64,000 nucleotides of DNA from contig VXAU01004947.1 of the NCBI GenBank assembly GCA_013399695.1, positions 744,990-808,989 of the forward strand. Direction: 5' to 3'. This document shows positions 23,201 to 34,170 of this stretch, piece after piece. Each line of letters opens with the position of its first letter. The stretch's first letter is position 1. Both the position numbers and the translations under genes were made by a program. The notes under the pieces are model-generated. The model saw nothing but the letters and a program-made list of their open reading frames with translations, ran no database searches and was not told where the DNA came from. The DNA is from Formicarius rufipectus (Eukaryota; Chordata; Aves; Passeriformes; Formicariidae).

Positions 23201-25072
23201 TTCTGATCAGTATAGCATGTTGAAATAACCTCTACACCATATCTCTATATTGATTTCTGTGTCACTGGCATTATTGTCCTTCTCACTGCCACCTCACTTT
23301 TAGAAATACTTGCGGTCATAATTTGATCTGTCAGAAGTCTCTCATGGACTAGGAGCACTGACTGGTATATTTGGAAGAAGAGTAGCTCCTAAGTAGTCAA
23401 GTATTTAATGTTTGGGTGGGTTTTTTGAGTTTTTTTGCTTACTAACCATCATAGCTCTCAGTATCTAAAATGTATATATCAGGGTTGTCAGCCTGGGGCC
23501 TTGTCCCACACATCAGTCATTAGCACATCATGCTCTGGTGTGACAGTTTCAGTCTTTTAAAGTCAAGGGTTGAGGTGCTCTATGCAGGACCAGAAGAAAC
23601 TTTTCAAAAGATCCAGTTGAAAGAATCCGGAGGAACTCATGGGGCAGTTCAGGCACAGCCCAAACAAGTTGTGGACTAGCTCCAGGCACTGCCTGGGGTG
23701 GTGAGTGCAGAGGTGGAGAGGTCTGCATGATCAGATAACATGTCTGAGAAGGAAAGTAAATAGCTTGGTGATTAGAAGCTGTGGGCTTGGGATGCTGCAT
23801 GGGGTGCTTGGCTGAAGCCAGTCAGGAAGAACTGGAACCAGTGAACCTGGCCTTGTTGCACATTCACACCCACTCATGAAGTTGAAGGTGAGCAGTGCTT
23901 AGCCCAGAGTTCCTCACAGGATTATCTGCAAGGGTCTTGAAAGGCCTTCTGTTGAAATGTGTCTCAGCAGTAAAATGACTCTGAAACTCAATCCTCCAAG
24001 GGAAGGCTGTCCTTGACCAGCCAGCTTGGGCAAAGGACTGCTGCTGTCTCTGTCACCTGCATAGGGTGCCCCAGTTTGGTAATTTAATACTTCAGCATCC
24101 TTAATGCAGCTCTTTCCTCTCCAGATTCAATTACTTCACCGTAAGTAATTTGTTCTAAAGGAAGGACTCAAGTCTATGCTTTAGGAGAAAACAATTTTTA
24201 AGGGGGAAATTCTGCTAGTCCGTAAAATGAAGCCTGAAAGAAATCTTGGCCACATGGTGGGATGGAGGAGAGAATCAGAAAAGTGAGAGAACTCATGGGT
24301 TGAGATAAAGGTAATTTAATAGGTAAAGCAAAAGCTACACACACAGGCAAAGCAAAATGAAGAATTCATTCACCTCTTCCAGTGGGCAGACAGGTGTTCA
24401 GCCACCTCCAGGAAAGCAGGGTTCCATCGCATATAATGATGACTTGGGAAGATGAAAGCTGTCACTCTCAACATTCCTCCCCTCCCTTCTTCTTCCCCCA
24501 GCTTTATATGCTGAGCACAACCCCATATGGCATGGAATATCCCTTAGATCAGTTGGGATCAGCTGTCTTGGCCGTGTTTCCTCCCAAAACCCTATGCGCC
24601 CCCAGCCTTGTCACTGGTGGTATGCAGTGAGAGGCAGAAAACGCCCTGATGCTTTGCAAAAACTGCTCAGCAAAAACAAAAATATTCCTGTATTATCCAC
24701 AGTCTTCAACCAAAATCCAGAACATATCCCCACACTAGTTACTATGAAGAAAATTAGCCGAGTCAAAACCAACACACCAGTCTATCAAAAATATTGGACA
24801 GTTACAACATTTGAAGTTTAAGTACTGTGGTTTATGTTACTATTCAGGAAAAAAAATCAGTAAGGCCAGAAAGAATAGCACATTTTTGTTATTGTGATGA
24901 AGTGAGTTTTTTGAGCCTATAAAATACACATCAGTACACAGCATTTGCAGCTTTTGATCCCGTTCTAAATAATCTCTGTCACCTGCAGTGAAAGCTGTAC
25001 CGTTGTATAGCTTAGAAACTGGTACTGTACTCAGTGCAAAACAGTTCTTCACAAATGTATTTGTATTTCCAG
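20201..25072 (+). other. CGA: CGA intron 1
   Basis: This 4.9 kb intron runs from the GTAATA donor to the acceptor TTGTATTTCCAG ending at 25072. It contains an ORF-dense, less AT-rich segment on both strands at 21.5-22.5 kb that I cannot identify, and an antisense ERV LTR at 24250-24774. No coding exon was recognised inside it. Confidence 0.7.
24250..24774 (-). mobile_element. ERV LTR, 3'-truncated, antisense in CGA intron 1
   Basis: Read on the minus strand it begins TGTTGGTTTTGACTCGG (from 24774) and runs through a CATATAAAGC TATA box (complement of 24501-24510), then GCTTTCCTGGAGGTGGCTGA and a TTACCTATTAAATT polyadenylation region (ATTAAA, complement of 24315-24320). It continues into GTGAGTTCTCTCACTTT-like U5 and stops near the CATCCCACCATGTGG motif. 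This is the layout of a common avian ERV LTR whose full form ends ...CCACGACA. The last part of U5 is missing here. The family is recognised by pattern; the name is not certain. Confidence 0.75.
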
Positions 25073-25179
25073 ACAGGTCATGGATTGCTACAGGAAGTAT
25101 GCAGCTGTCACCTTGACCATTTTGTCTGTATTTCTACATCTTCTTCATACTTTCCCAGATGGAGAGTTTCTCATGCAGG
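25073..25179 (+). other. CGA: CGA exon 2 (signal peptide exon)
   Basis: Acceptor TTTCCAG at 25066-25072 and donor CAGG|GTAAGC at 25179/25180. The ATG is at 25080. It encodes codons 1-33 plus the first base of codon 34 (Gly): the whole signal peptide and the N-terminal FPDGEFLMQ of the mature chain. Confidence 0.93.
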
Positions 25180-27742
25180 GTAAGCTGCTTTCAGCATTCA
25201 GAGATAAGACAATTCTTTGTAGAGAGTATTAATTCAATTTTCACAAGTTTTATAAATATGATCATAAATTTTATCATTCAGTTGCATATATTGACAATAA
25301 GGGTATAATAAATCCAGATAATTTCACCATGAGTATGCTTCGTGTTTCTTCTCTAAACTTGATTTGTCCAGGTCAAGGCCATCTCAGATGACCACATCCT
25401 CATGTTGATGTAGGTGGTCTTAATCCTTGAAACACTATCAAATAGAAACATTTGGTTTCTTGTACTCCTGAGGTCTAAATGATAACATATCATCAGGAAC
25501 AGCAGAACCATAGCTTCTTCTCTTAATAGGCAGAATGTATTTCCTCTTTACAGCCCAGAATATGGGATGTTAATGGTGTAGCATTCTATGAAAGATGCCA
25601 ATTAGAAAGATTTTAGGGGTATTTTGGAGGTTGCAGGTTTTTTTAATTAGCCTTAAATGAATATAGAAAAATGTGATCTGCAAAAATCTCGTGATCACTG
25701 GACATTTAAAAAACTCTCAATAACAGGATTTTGCTTAAAAATAGTCAAACTCTAAGAAGCACTGCAAAACCTACTGGTGCTGTTTAGCTATCTATAGCTA
25801 GTAGGAAATTTTCTAGGGACAGCTATTGCTGTGGACATCATCAAACCTCCACAACTGTCAACAAAATTTAAAACTAGAAAAGATAAAATAGTACTTGTCC
25901 TTTACCTAGAAGGCCACAACTTGTGTATCTTGCAGTGCTGAAGAACCCTAAAGACTAGAGCTTTGATGTCTGTGCTTTTCTGTTTAGCAAACATCGAGCA
26001 GCAGAATGTGGCCAGTGCTTCCTCTTATTGCCTGCACTTTCCCTGTCTTTTTGAAAATGAAAATACAGCTGGAAACCAAGTAAAAGTCTCTTCCTTTTAT
26101 TTTTATGGCAGGTTGCCCAGAGTGCAAGCTAGGGGAGAACAGATTCTTTTCCAAGCCAGGAGCACCCATCTACCAGTGCACTGGGTGCTGTTTCTCCCGT
26201 GCCTATCCCACTCCAATGAGGTCCAAGAAGACCATGCTTGTTCCAAAGAACATTACATCAGAAGCAACGTGCTGCGTAGCAAAGGCTTTTACCAAGGTGA
26301 GGGTGTGAGTGAGATCTGCTTAAGCTTCTTTTAGGATACAATATTGAGCTGAAGCAGTGGATAGAGAAGAATATGGTTTTGCTGGAGGACACTGGAGAAC
26401 TATTTGAGGAAGGCATCTTTGGCATTTATATCCTTTGTGTTTTGGTTCTTTCTTTTCTAAAAAGAAAATTAAAGCAACAACCTGTAGTGAGCCTGATATT
26501 CAATTGGGATGTGGAAATTGGTGCAGTGCCACTGACTTCAGCAAAACTGCTTTGTCCCATGACACCAGCAGTTCTGGTAGTGGACTGGTAGAGGATGTGC
26601 ACCCACTCCTTAAATGCTGTGCAATGTGTATTTGATTTTAGTAATTGTCTTATTTCTTTCCTGCATAGGCAGGAGTTGTCTGAAAAGGTGTTTGGTCAAT
26701 ACTATCAATTGCATATATGGGATTGAGGGACCAAAACCGTCTGTGCTTATTAGATTAATTGAGATTAACTTTAATAGGATAAGCTAGAGGGAACTGTAGA
26801 TGTGTGCAACTAATGTGAGCTTTTAACAATCTCATCTTTTAAAGAGAGATTCTCCTAAATCTGATTATTTTGGGAGTCGTACTGATCCAAGTGAAGAAAC
26901 CTTAAGTTTAAGGCAATAAATGGTAAGCTTGTTGAGACAAGCTAAGGTGTCTGTCCTGTGGTGACCTGAATTGGGCTCATTAAGTGTGTCAAAAAGAGGG
27001 TCAGTTGAATTACCCACTCACAAATTTGGTGTGTTTGAGATACCTTAGGATACTGAAGTCATGTGTGTATGGCTGGCAGACAGAGGACCTATGAAAGCTT
27101 CTAAAGTGACAGCTGGAGTTTTGGTGAGGTCCTCTCTAACCTCTCAAATGGCAATTGACAGTTCAATATGTGCAGCGGAAGAGAGCACTGGGTTTTCACT
27201 GGCTGTGATGCAAGACCAGACACCTGATTTAGCTATAGACACCTACAGCTGAACCCATCCCAGCTCTTCATCTGAGGAGAACATAGATCTTATCCTAGAT
27301 CAACAACGTTATACCTTCCCTGAAGAAGCAGCTAGAATTTGGTTGTGATTAAATACTATGTTTATAATCCCCATGAGAAATATTTTAAGGACCCTTCCTG
27401 GTTTTTCTTAGCTGGGTTATTTGACTCTTTTTGAAAATTATCCACTTTAAGACATGCCCAAATTAAGGACACCAAATTATAGCACTTCACATGTCACTAT
27501 TGAAAGCCATCTTTTTAGAGCTCCAAAAGCACTTATGATGCAGCTTTATAAGTTAGTTTGTGGTTAGGAAAAAGGCTTCAGTCATCTTTTACTTGAGAAT
27601 GCTGTTTTTACTGTGCAGTTAATCCTAATTATTTGTTGTATGTGTGTGTTTTCTTTTTTTTAAGATTACCCTTAAGGACAATGTGAAGATAGAGAACCAT
27701 ACAGATTGTCACTGCAGTACCTGCTACTATCATAAATCCTAA
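25080..27742 (+). CDS. CGA: Glycoprotein hormones alpha chain (exons 25080-25179, 26112-26296, 27665-27742)
   Basis: CGA is the secreted alpha subunit shared by TSH, FSH and LH. It pairs noncovalently with each beta subunit in pituitary thyrotropes and gonadotropes. Splicing the three coding exons gives 120 residues, the usual tetrapod length. Residues 1-24 are a signal peptide ([10 protein letters not shown]... then a hydrophobic core ending LLHT). The mature chain is 96 residues. It has ten cysteines (35, 38, 56, 59, 60, 87, 88, 110, 112, 115) in the cystine-knot pattern, including [25 protein letters not shown] and [10 protein letters not shown] at the C-terminus. N-glycosylation sequons are at Asn80 (NIT) and Asn106 (NHT), matching the two conserved sites. 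Introns fall in phase 1 after codon 33 and phase 0 after codon 95, as in mammals. The start codon follows the acceptor by 7 nt. Residues between TK and ENHT (ITLKDNVKI) differ from the mammalian VTVMGGFKV type. The frame is intact and no defect is visible. Confidence 0.97.
26112..26296 (+). other. CGA: CGA exon 3
   Basis: Acceptor TTTTTATGGCAG ending at 26111 and donor ACCAAG|GTGAGG at 26296/26297. Its 185 bp complete codon 34 and run to Lys95. It carries seven of the ten cysteines, the L1 and L2 loops and the first N-glycosylation site. Confidence 0.95.
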
Positions 27743-28005
27743 AGCCTGTTCCTTTTTTAATGATCAAGGACAACGGTGAATGGAATGTTTGTTTTTCAGC
27801 TTTTATGGCACCACTGTGTAAAATCTTGTTTTCTGGTCAAGACACAGGTTAGACTTTGGATAAGATAGATGGCTATTTTATTTCCTCTTTGCTTTTTCAT
27901 GCATTTAAGTAAGTTTAATGATTTCCTTTAGGGATAATATACAGCACTTGCATGACAACCAAACGTTTGATCTATTTTTAAAATAAACTGTCAGTTAAAT
28001 CATCA
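27665..28005 (+). other. CGA: CGA exon 4 (C-terminus and 3' UTR)
   Basis: The acceptor is a T-rich tract ending TTTAAG at 27664. Codons 96-120 and the TAA stop (27740-27742) include the second N-glycosylation sequon and the [10 protein letters not shown] tail that contacts the receptor. The 3' UTR is about 260 nt and ends shortly after the AATAAA at 27982-27987. The exact cleavage site is estimated. Confidence 0.9.
27982..27987 (+). terminator. CGA: CGA polyadenylation signal AATAAA
   Basis: It is a canonical AATAAA 240 bp after the stop codon, followed within 40 bp by T/GT-rich sequence. The 3' UTR length is close to that of mammalian CGA. Confidence 0.8.
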
Positions 28006-28370
28006 ATGTTTATTGAGGAAAAATGGTGATCTAGTAACTTAACACACACACACACACAAAAGTGTTTTTTCAGAATCTGCCGAATAGACTGATCTTGTTT
28101 CTTCACTATTCTCATTATGCTGGAAAATGTCAACATTCTGGAAAGCTTTACTCCTAAGTCTCATTGGCTTCAACATTATTTTTGGTCAGAGGGGTGGCAG
28201 TTCAGTAGGGTGGTCTTTAAGATTAGTTTAATAAGATCAGCAGCACAGGTTTTCATGATGAGAAGTCTGATTTTTCATTCTGGGTCATAGCTCAGAAACA
28301 CATGTCAAGCAGCTGTTATAGCTGACTCACATTTCCAAGCTGTTGTACAATTTTATTAAATGTAATTGAT

Positions 28371-28406
28371 GTGGCTACTTTTACAGGAGTGGCTACTTTT
28401 ACAGGA
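28371..28406. repeat. Exact 18 bp tandem duplication
   Basis: GTGGCTACTTTTACAGGA occurs twice in immediate succession without mismatch. This is a recent local duplication or polymerase slippage. Confidence 0.95.
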
Positions 28407-29230
28407 GACCCATGTCCTGCCTGGGATTTCTAGGTAACAAGAGAGGAGTTCGAAGTCTAGTTTGAACCTGCAGTATGATTACCTTTGGGGATGGGAATGG
28501 TATTGCATTTTCTCATAACTTTCGTGGGACTGAAAGGAAGAACAGGGAAACATGTTCTCTGAAGTTTGCTTTCAGGAGTGGTGTGCCTTTTTGGTGCTTC
28601 CAAACTTCTTGGATGACCTCTTATTCAAGTGAGCTCCTCTGACGGTATTGAGTACTTCCTTGTCTATCTTGTGCTGCCCACAATAGCAGGTTGGTGACAT
28701 GCTGAACTTTTGTTTGCATTTTCTGAACCAAATTCTATATTTTGCATTGTAAAACCACATAAATACCAATTAGAGTGAAACCCATGCTTTAAAAAAGACA
28801 TGAAATGCTGTAGCCCTGGGTCCTGCTAGGGTGCCTGGCACAGGAACTTCTCTACTCACGGCTCCCTCTTCCCTCTCAGGCTACCTCAGGCACCAAGAGC
28901 TTCAAAGTGTGTATTGTGAGGGTATGTGGAATGGGGGAGCATCTGCCTCTTTAAGTTGTCTTCCTCTAACTTTTCAGTTTAGAAGTAGTGACACAAAGAA
29001 AGTTACAAAGAAAGTGATAAACACACAGATAACACAAACTTAACAGCAGGTGGTGAAGAAAACATGAAGCCTACCTGGAGCCCTTCAGCTACTGTTTGAT
29101 GGACCATGAGGGATGGCTCTCCAACACTGCTCTGGGGGTGGCAGCTGGGGTTTCCTAAGTGGTGGGAAAGGGAATCCTGGGCTCCCTAAGCTGTGGGAAC
29201 AGGGAAGGAGGGTGCTCTTGGTGTGGTGGA

Positions 29231-29316
29231 TGCTTTGGGGGCTGGGTAAAATTTGTTATGGGACTTTAGGAGGTGCTTCTGGGACTGTGCAAAACTTACT
29301 ATAGGACACTCAGAGG
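29231..29316. repeat. Diverged two-copy repeat, period 43 bp
   Basis: TGCTTTGGGGGCTGGGTAAA...ATGGGACTTTAGGAGG is followed by TGCTTCTGGGACTGTGCAAA...ATAGGACACTCAGAGG. The units align with roughly one third mismatches, so it is an old duplication. Confidence 0.55.
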
Positions 29317-29654
29317 AACAATCGAAGGTGGTGAAAGGTGGTGGAAGGGACCAGAGTGGACTGGGGAGAAGCAAGCATGCAAAAACAAAGCAGAGGGGCT
29401 GGTCATACATCCAAACTGCCAGTCAGTATGCTTGTCTGCCTCAGTTTCTCCTTGATCACTGAAATCTGTCATATCTTGGTACCAAAGCCTTTGCTTAACT
29501 TTGTTTTCCTCCTTTTTGTGTGTAATCTCACTTTGTGTCCCATCTGTGAGTGCTGCAAGACCTAAGTGCTATAAACTGGAGAAGGGACCCATAGATCTTG
29601 GTGACAGCAACTAGAGAGACCAATATGCCAATGACCACTATAAGGTCAGGGGAG

Positions 29655-29999
29655 ATGTTATCAGTCTCTACAACTATCCGAAAGGAGGTTGTAGTGAGGT
29701 GGGATTCCATCTCTTTTCCCGAGTAACAAGTCGTAGGACATAAGGTGACGGCCTCTAGTTGTACCAGAGAAGGTTTAGATTGGATACTAGGGAAGATTTC
29801 TTCACAGAAAGGGTTGTCAAGCATTGGAACAAGCTGCTTAGGGAGTGGTTGACTCACCATCTCTGGGGGTATTTAAAAGATGCGTAGTTGCAGCATTTAG
29901 GGACATGATTTACTAGTGGACTTGGCAGTGCTGGATTCACAGTAGACTCAATGACATTACAGGTGTTTTCCATCCAAGATGATTCTATGATTCTAAAAG
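29655..29999 (+). mobile_element. CR1 LINE 3' end, sense
   Basis: Clear ordered CR1 3' motifs are visible: TACAACTATCCGAAAGGAGG, GGATACTAGGGAAGATTTCT, TCACAGAAAGGGTTGTCAAG, CATTGGAACAAGCTGCTTAG, then a terminal GATTCTATGATTCTA. It is 5'-truncated, as is typical of CR1 copies. It is moderately diverged and noncoding. Confidence 0.88.
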
Positions 30000-30259
30000 A
30001 GATCACTCATCATCTGAAATGAAATTAATTTCTTCTACACATGCAGGTGCTCCCAACTGGAGAGACAGTGGGTGGGTCAAATTGTCAGCAACTGGAGGGA
30101 CCAGGGTGTGTGTTTTTGTAAGAAAGGTCAAATAATAGCAAATTTCCCCCCCCCTCCAGTTAATTTCATCTTGTATGTGCACATGTGTGTAATTGAATGG
30201 CGAATTTTAAGCTGGACTAGTTGGTGAGCAGGAAAAAGCCTGCATCTGGAAGGACTCAA

Positions 30260-30600
30260 GGTTTGAGGCCATGCTGGATAGGGGGACAAAGGGTTTGGGC
30301 GTGGGTGGACTGAGGAGCTGTGCTAATATTCAAGGAATCCATGACTGTGGGGACTCTTGTGAGACAAGTGTGCAGCACCCACATCTGCTTGCTAGCCAAC
30401 TTCAAGCTATACTGTCTAGAGAGTAGGAGGACACCCACTTATTGGGTAAGGGAGCCCAGGCATGGGTGTAGAGGGTTTTACAGGTTGTGCTGATATTCAA
30501 GGATCTGTGGCTGTAACTGTGCTTGTGACACTAGAACTGAGTGTGCGTATGGTTTCACAGAGGACTTCAATCCTTATTGTTTGGAGAGGAGGAGCAGGAC
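30260..30600. repeat. Diverged tandem duplication, period about 167 bp
   Basis: GTGCTAATATTCAAGG at 30320 recurs as GTGCTGATATTCAAGG at 30487. Flanking parts also correspond: GGGTGGACTG...GTGCT against GGGTGTAGAG...GTGCT, and CTTCAAGC...TGTCTAGAGAGTAGGAGGA against CTTCAATC...TGTTTGGAGAGGAGGAGCA. The outer limits are approximate. Confidence 0.65.
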
Positions 30601-30706
30601 TGGGTTTACTCACATTTAAGTGAGGGCTGGTGGTGTTTATGTCAGTGGGGCTAAAGACAGTGGTCTGTTGGGTAGTCTGTGTGTGCAGTTCCCTTGGTGC
30701 TCTCTG

Positions 30707-30746
30707 TGTACATGTGTGTGTGTGTGTGGCACATGTGTGTGTGTAT
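30707..30746. repeat. (TG)n microsatellite
   Basis: Interrupted TGTGTG runs around ACATGTGTGTG and GGCACATGTGTGTG. Confidence 0.9.
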
Positions 30747-32684
30747 GCCTCTCTGGGACAGATGCTTGGCTTCACTGCTGGCCAAACCTGCCCACAGGGA
30801 CAGGACTTGTGTCTATTGGACTGGGAGGGAGAGTCCCTGTGTGCCCATAGCTGGGCTGCAGCAGGCATTAAGGAAGGATTTCTGGGTCCTGGGATTCAAC
30901 AGCCAACCTTTACATCCTTAGCATATCCAAATACATTGTTTTGTCATTGCAGCTGTTAGAATCAGGTCACAGCATGATTATTTTTGTTTGAAAGTAAGTG
31001 AAAAATGCATGCCAGGGTCAAAAGAGTGGTGATGGGAGCTCAGTGAGCCCACTTACAGTCAAGTTTAGGAAAAACGATGCTACATGCCATTAGGAAGCTA
31101 ATACAGTTGACTATAATAGATAATAAATGGAATGTGAATGGGAATATATAGTAGAAGACAAGCTAGAATTGTATTTGTAGGGATTAAATATATTTGCAGA
31201 GAAAAGAAAAAGAGAAAAAAATTATAATAGTTTCCTTGCATTAGAAAATGGCTGAAATAGATGCTCTATTGGTCATCCATATTCAAGAGGGCACAGAGAG
31301 AAAATGCCACAAAATCAGAAGAAAGACTAATCTCTTGTTTACACAGATAGCCTGTGTGCATCTTCTATATTTTAGGAACAGGGTATTTATGCATGGAGAT
31401 AAAATGAAGTCTTTGTCAGTGTGGTTTATAAGTAGCAATAAATCAGTCAGACTGATACTGTGGATTAGAAATGCTGAAGATCAAGCAGGCTGAAGATAAA
31501 AATGATATGTTTTTACTGTCACAATGACCTATATAAACCTGCATCACCACAGTCCTAATAAAAAATTCATTTCATGAGCAGAGGGACTAGTGAAGCTTGA
31601 TTTCCTGACTATCTGTGCCACATCTCACTGAAGATCCTTTTTGCCATACCCTCAGCAAATCCCTGCCCCTCCTCCCCGGTAGTCCCATCACGTGCCCTCC
31701 TGAGCTGCTGCAGAGGCATTAGCCAGAGCCAGTGTCACTGTTTGTCCATCCAGCATGCTTTCTTAGACCTGCTGCCAACCTCTTTTCAGTCAGACACCGA
31801 TTTTTATATCTTGCCATTAGCAGGTGCTGATTTTCACAAAACTGGGAAGACCTTCCAAGGGCTGAGGTCATTATCCATCATCAAATAATGCTCAAAACTG
31901 ATGGAAGGGTTAAACAGCTGCTGAGGACCATCTGTCACACAGTTCTGTGGACAGACAGTGTGAGTCCCAGGCTAAAAAGCCTTCCAATGATTCTTAGGTA
32001 TTGTGATTTCCAGTTCACAGTTGGTGAGTGTAGGAAGGGTGTCTTCTTGGTAGAAAGATAAACCTCTCAAGCTGTAGAGACTTCAGAGAACTGACATTTT
32101 AGACTAGACTTGTCATCGTAGCAAGCCTGAGAAGCTCTAAGTGAGCAGTAGTCTTCCTTTTGTCTGTCACCCTGCCTAAAACACAGTGTTTTTAAACAGG
32201 GGTGAGGGGGAAAGAAATTATCCAAGGGCTTGTGATGGGTAAGCACAGGCTATGTGTTCCTCTTTACAGCTGGGTGAAAAATTCTTACTAACTTGTAATT
32301 CACCCAAATATATTCACGTGTAGCAGGAGTCTCTTGCACTGGAGGGAAGGGCATTTGGTTTTGTTGAAGAAGATTGCCATTGAAAAAGATTGATTTGAAG
32401 ATGATATCAGGAAACATGTAAACACATTTGCTGGTGAATAAAACTAACAGTTAATCACTCCTTTGGTGTCTGGAGGATTTCCCCATTTAAGGGCTTTCCC
32501 TGTTGCTCTGCAGTTTCCCATGACTGCCATATGCTAACCCAGCATTTGGCTTACAGTCAGATCGGAATAAGATGCCATCTCATTATATGTACACATGTAA
32601 GCAGTAAATCCAACAGTTATTGCCCTGCCAAACCATTCTGGGTGTTTAGGTATGACAGAAACCAGTATTCTTTTGGCTGAGTGG

Positions 32685-32715
<31 letters not shown>

Positions 32716-33229
32716 GAAATTTGCTTTGGGAGAGGATTTCATCTCAGTGCAATTTCTTGAGAATTCATTTTTTATTGATTTGATAATTCATTTTTTAAAT
32801 TATCTGACCTTCTCCACCATTTTGATGGTCTAAAAGAGAAAGAAATGTCTTTCAGGTGACAGGAATAATCTTTCTAGCCCAAGCCCTTGGTTTCTGACTC
32901 TGGAAGTGTCAGATGCTGTTTATTGGAGCACAAGGGTCTGGCCACTTTTTGCAGTCAGTTCCCCTTGTGCCACTCCAACAGTAAGACAGTATCACTCCCA
33001 CACGTACCAGTATCCACACTGGTTTACTGGGGGTTGTTAGAGGTTCCTTGTCTGCCTTGTTCCTTTTGTATCTACTTCTTTTGTATTAATTTATCTGCTC
33101 TGGTTTGAACCTGATAATATTATCTGCCTCCATAACCTCCTGTCACAATAAGTTAGAGAAGTATAAAAAGTACCTACTTTAATAGTTACTCTGTTTTCAA
33201 CTAATTTCCTGGATATTGCCTTCATTATT
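30747..33229. other. Intergenic, no gene seen
   Basis: Ordinary noncoding sequence apart from an uninterrupted A run of 24 (32685-32708), which has no recognisable retrosequence in front of it. Confidence 0.6.
32685..32708. repeat. Poly(A) run, 24 bases
   Basis: The homopolymer of A is preceded by TTTTGGCTGAGTGG and followed by GAGCCAGG. No matching target-site duplication is obvious, so I call it only a simple repeat. Confidence 0.95.
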
Positions 33230-34170
33230 TTGTAACACTCAACTGTTTCTCAGTGCTTTTCTCTCTATCACAAAGACCCAGCATTTTTAGGATTTTCCTC
33301 ATCAAGTAGCTGCTTGATCATTTTGGTTGGTTTTCTCCGCACTTGCTGTAACTCTACTGCATCCTCCCTGAGATGCAGAGAGCAGTCCATGACCTATACT
33401 CAAGTGTGTATAACTGCTCAAGTGTGATTATACCAAAGTTTTATGTAGCAGCAAAATTATGCCCTCTGTCTTTTTCTCAGTAACCTTTTTCATGGTACAT
33501 CTCTGGCTTTTATTGATGACCAGAGACTTGTCAGTGATGCCTCTTAAGATCTTTTTTTCTGGCATGCTGCTTTCAGTTCTGTATTCAGCATCATGTAGGT
33601 GTGGTTTGGCTTATTTTCCCTCAAATGCTTAACTTATATTTATGTACTCTGAAGCTTATCTGATACCTCTTTGCCCATTTCATTCTGTCTGGTCTTTCTG
33701 GTGTTCTTCACCATCAGCATAACAGTTGTCTGTCTGAAAAAGAGTTTAATAGTTGATGAATTTGGAAATTTCACTGTGGATTTCCTTTATTAGGTTTCTG
33801 ATGAATATGTTGAGTATAACTGATTGTAGTATTTTTCCTTGTAAGTAAAACGTCTGATTTAGCCTTGCTCTTTCTTTCCTATTCTTTAGCTAGCTTTTAT
33901 TGTAAGAGAAACCTTTCCTCTAACCGTGGCAACTTAAGCTTCTTTAAAAACTCTCTGTAAGCTTTATTTTTGGGGTGTTTCCATTTTCTGCAGTATATTA
34001 ATCGTAAAATGCCCCAAATCTTAGTATCTAGTTCAAGCTGTCTGAAGCTGCTGCTTGATAAGATTAATCACCCAGTAGCTGCTAAGACTGCCTTTACCCT
34101 GCTGTTGGGTTGGGATTCAGGTCTCCTTGTAGCTGAGTCAGTTTTCCTTTCTTCAAAATTTTGTTAGGGC
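33230..34170 (-). mobile_element. Ancient CR1/L3-type LINE, antisense
   Basis: Antisense CR1/L3 landmarks appear in order: TTTTCTCCGCACTTGCTGTA, CAAGTGTGATTATACCAAAG, AAAATTATGCCCTCTGTCTT, GATGCCTCTTAAGATCTTTT and TTAACTTATATTTATGTACT. These correspond to the sauropsid L3-like consensus read from the 3' side. The copy is very diverged and has no usable reading frame. The last few hundred bases are the least certain. Confidence 0.5.

Larger units (their letters stand above)
28006..29654. other. Intergenic downstream of CGA, no gene seen
   Basis: It holds a (CA)n run (28041-28058), an exact 18 bp tandem duplication (28371-28406) and a weak 43 bp duplication (29231-29316). Open frames are short and unrecognised. 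Confidence 0.6.

Noticed and set aside
30497..30959. Cysteine/valine-rich and His/Thr-rich frames around 30.7 kb
   Set aside because: They come from the (TG)n microsatellite read in different frames and strands.
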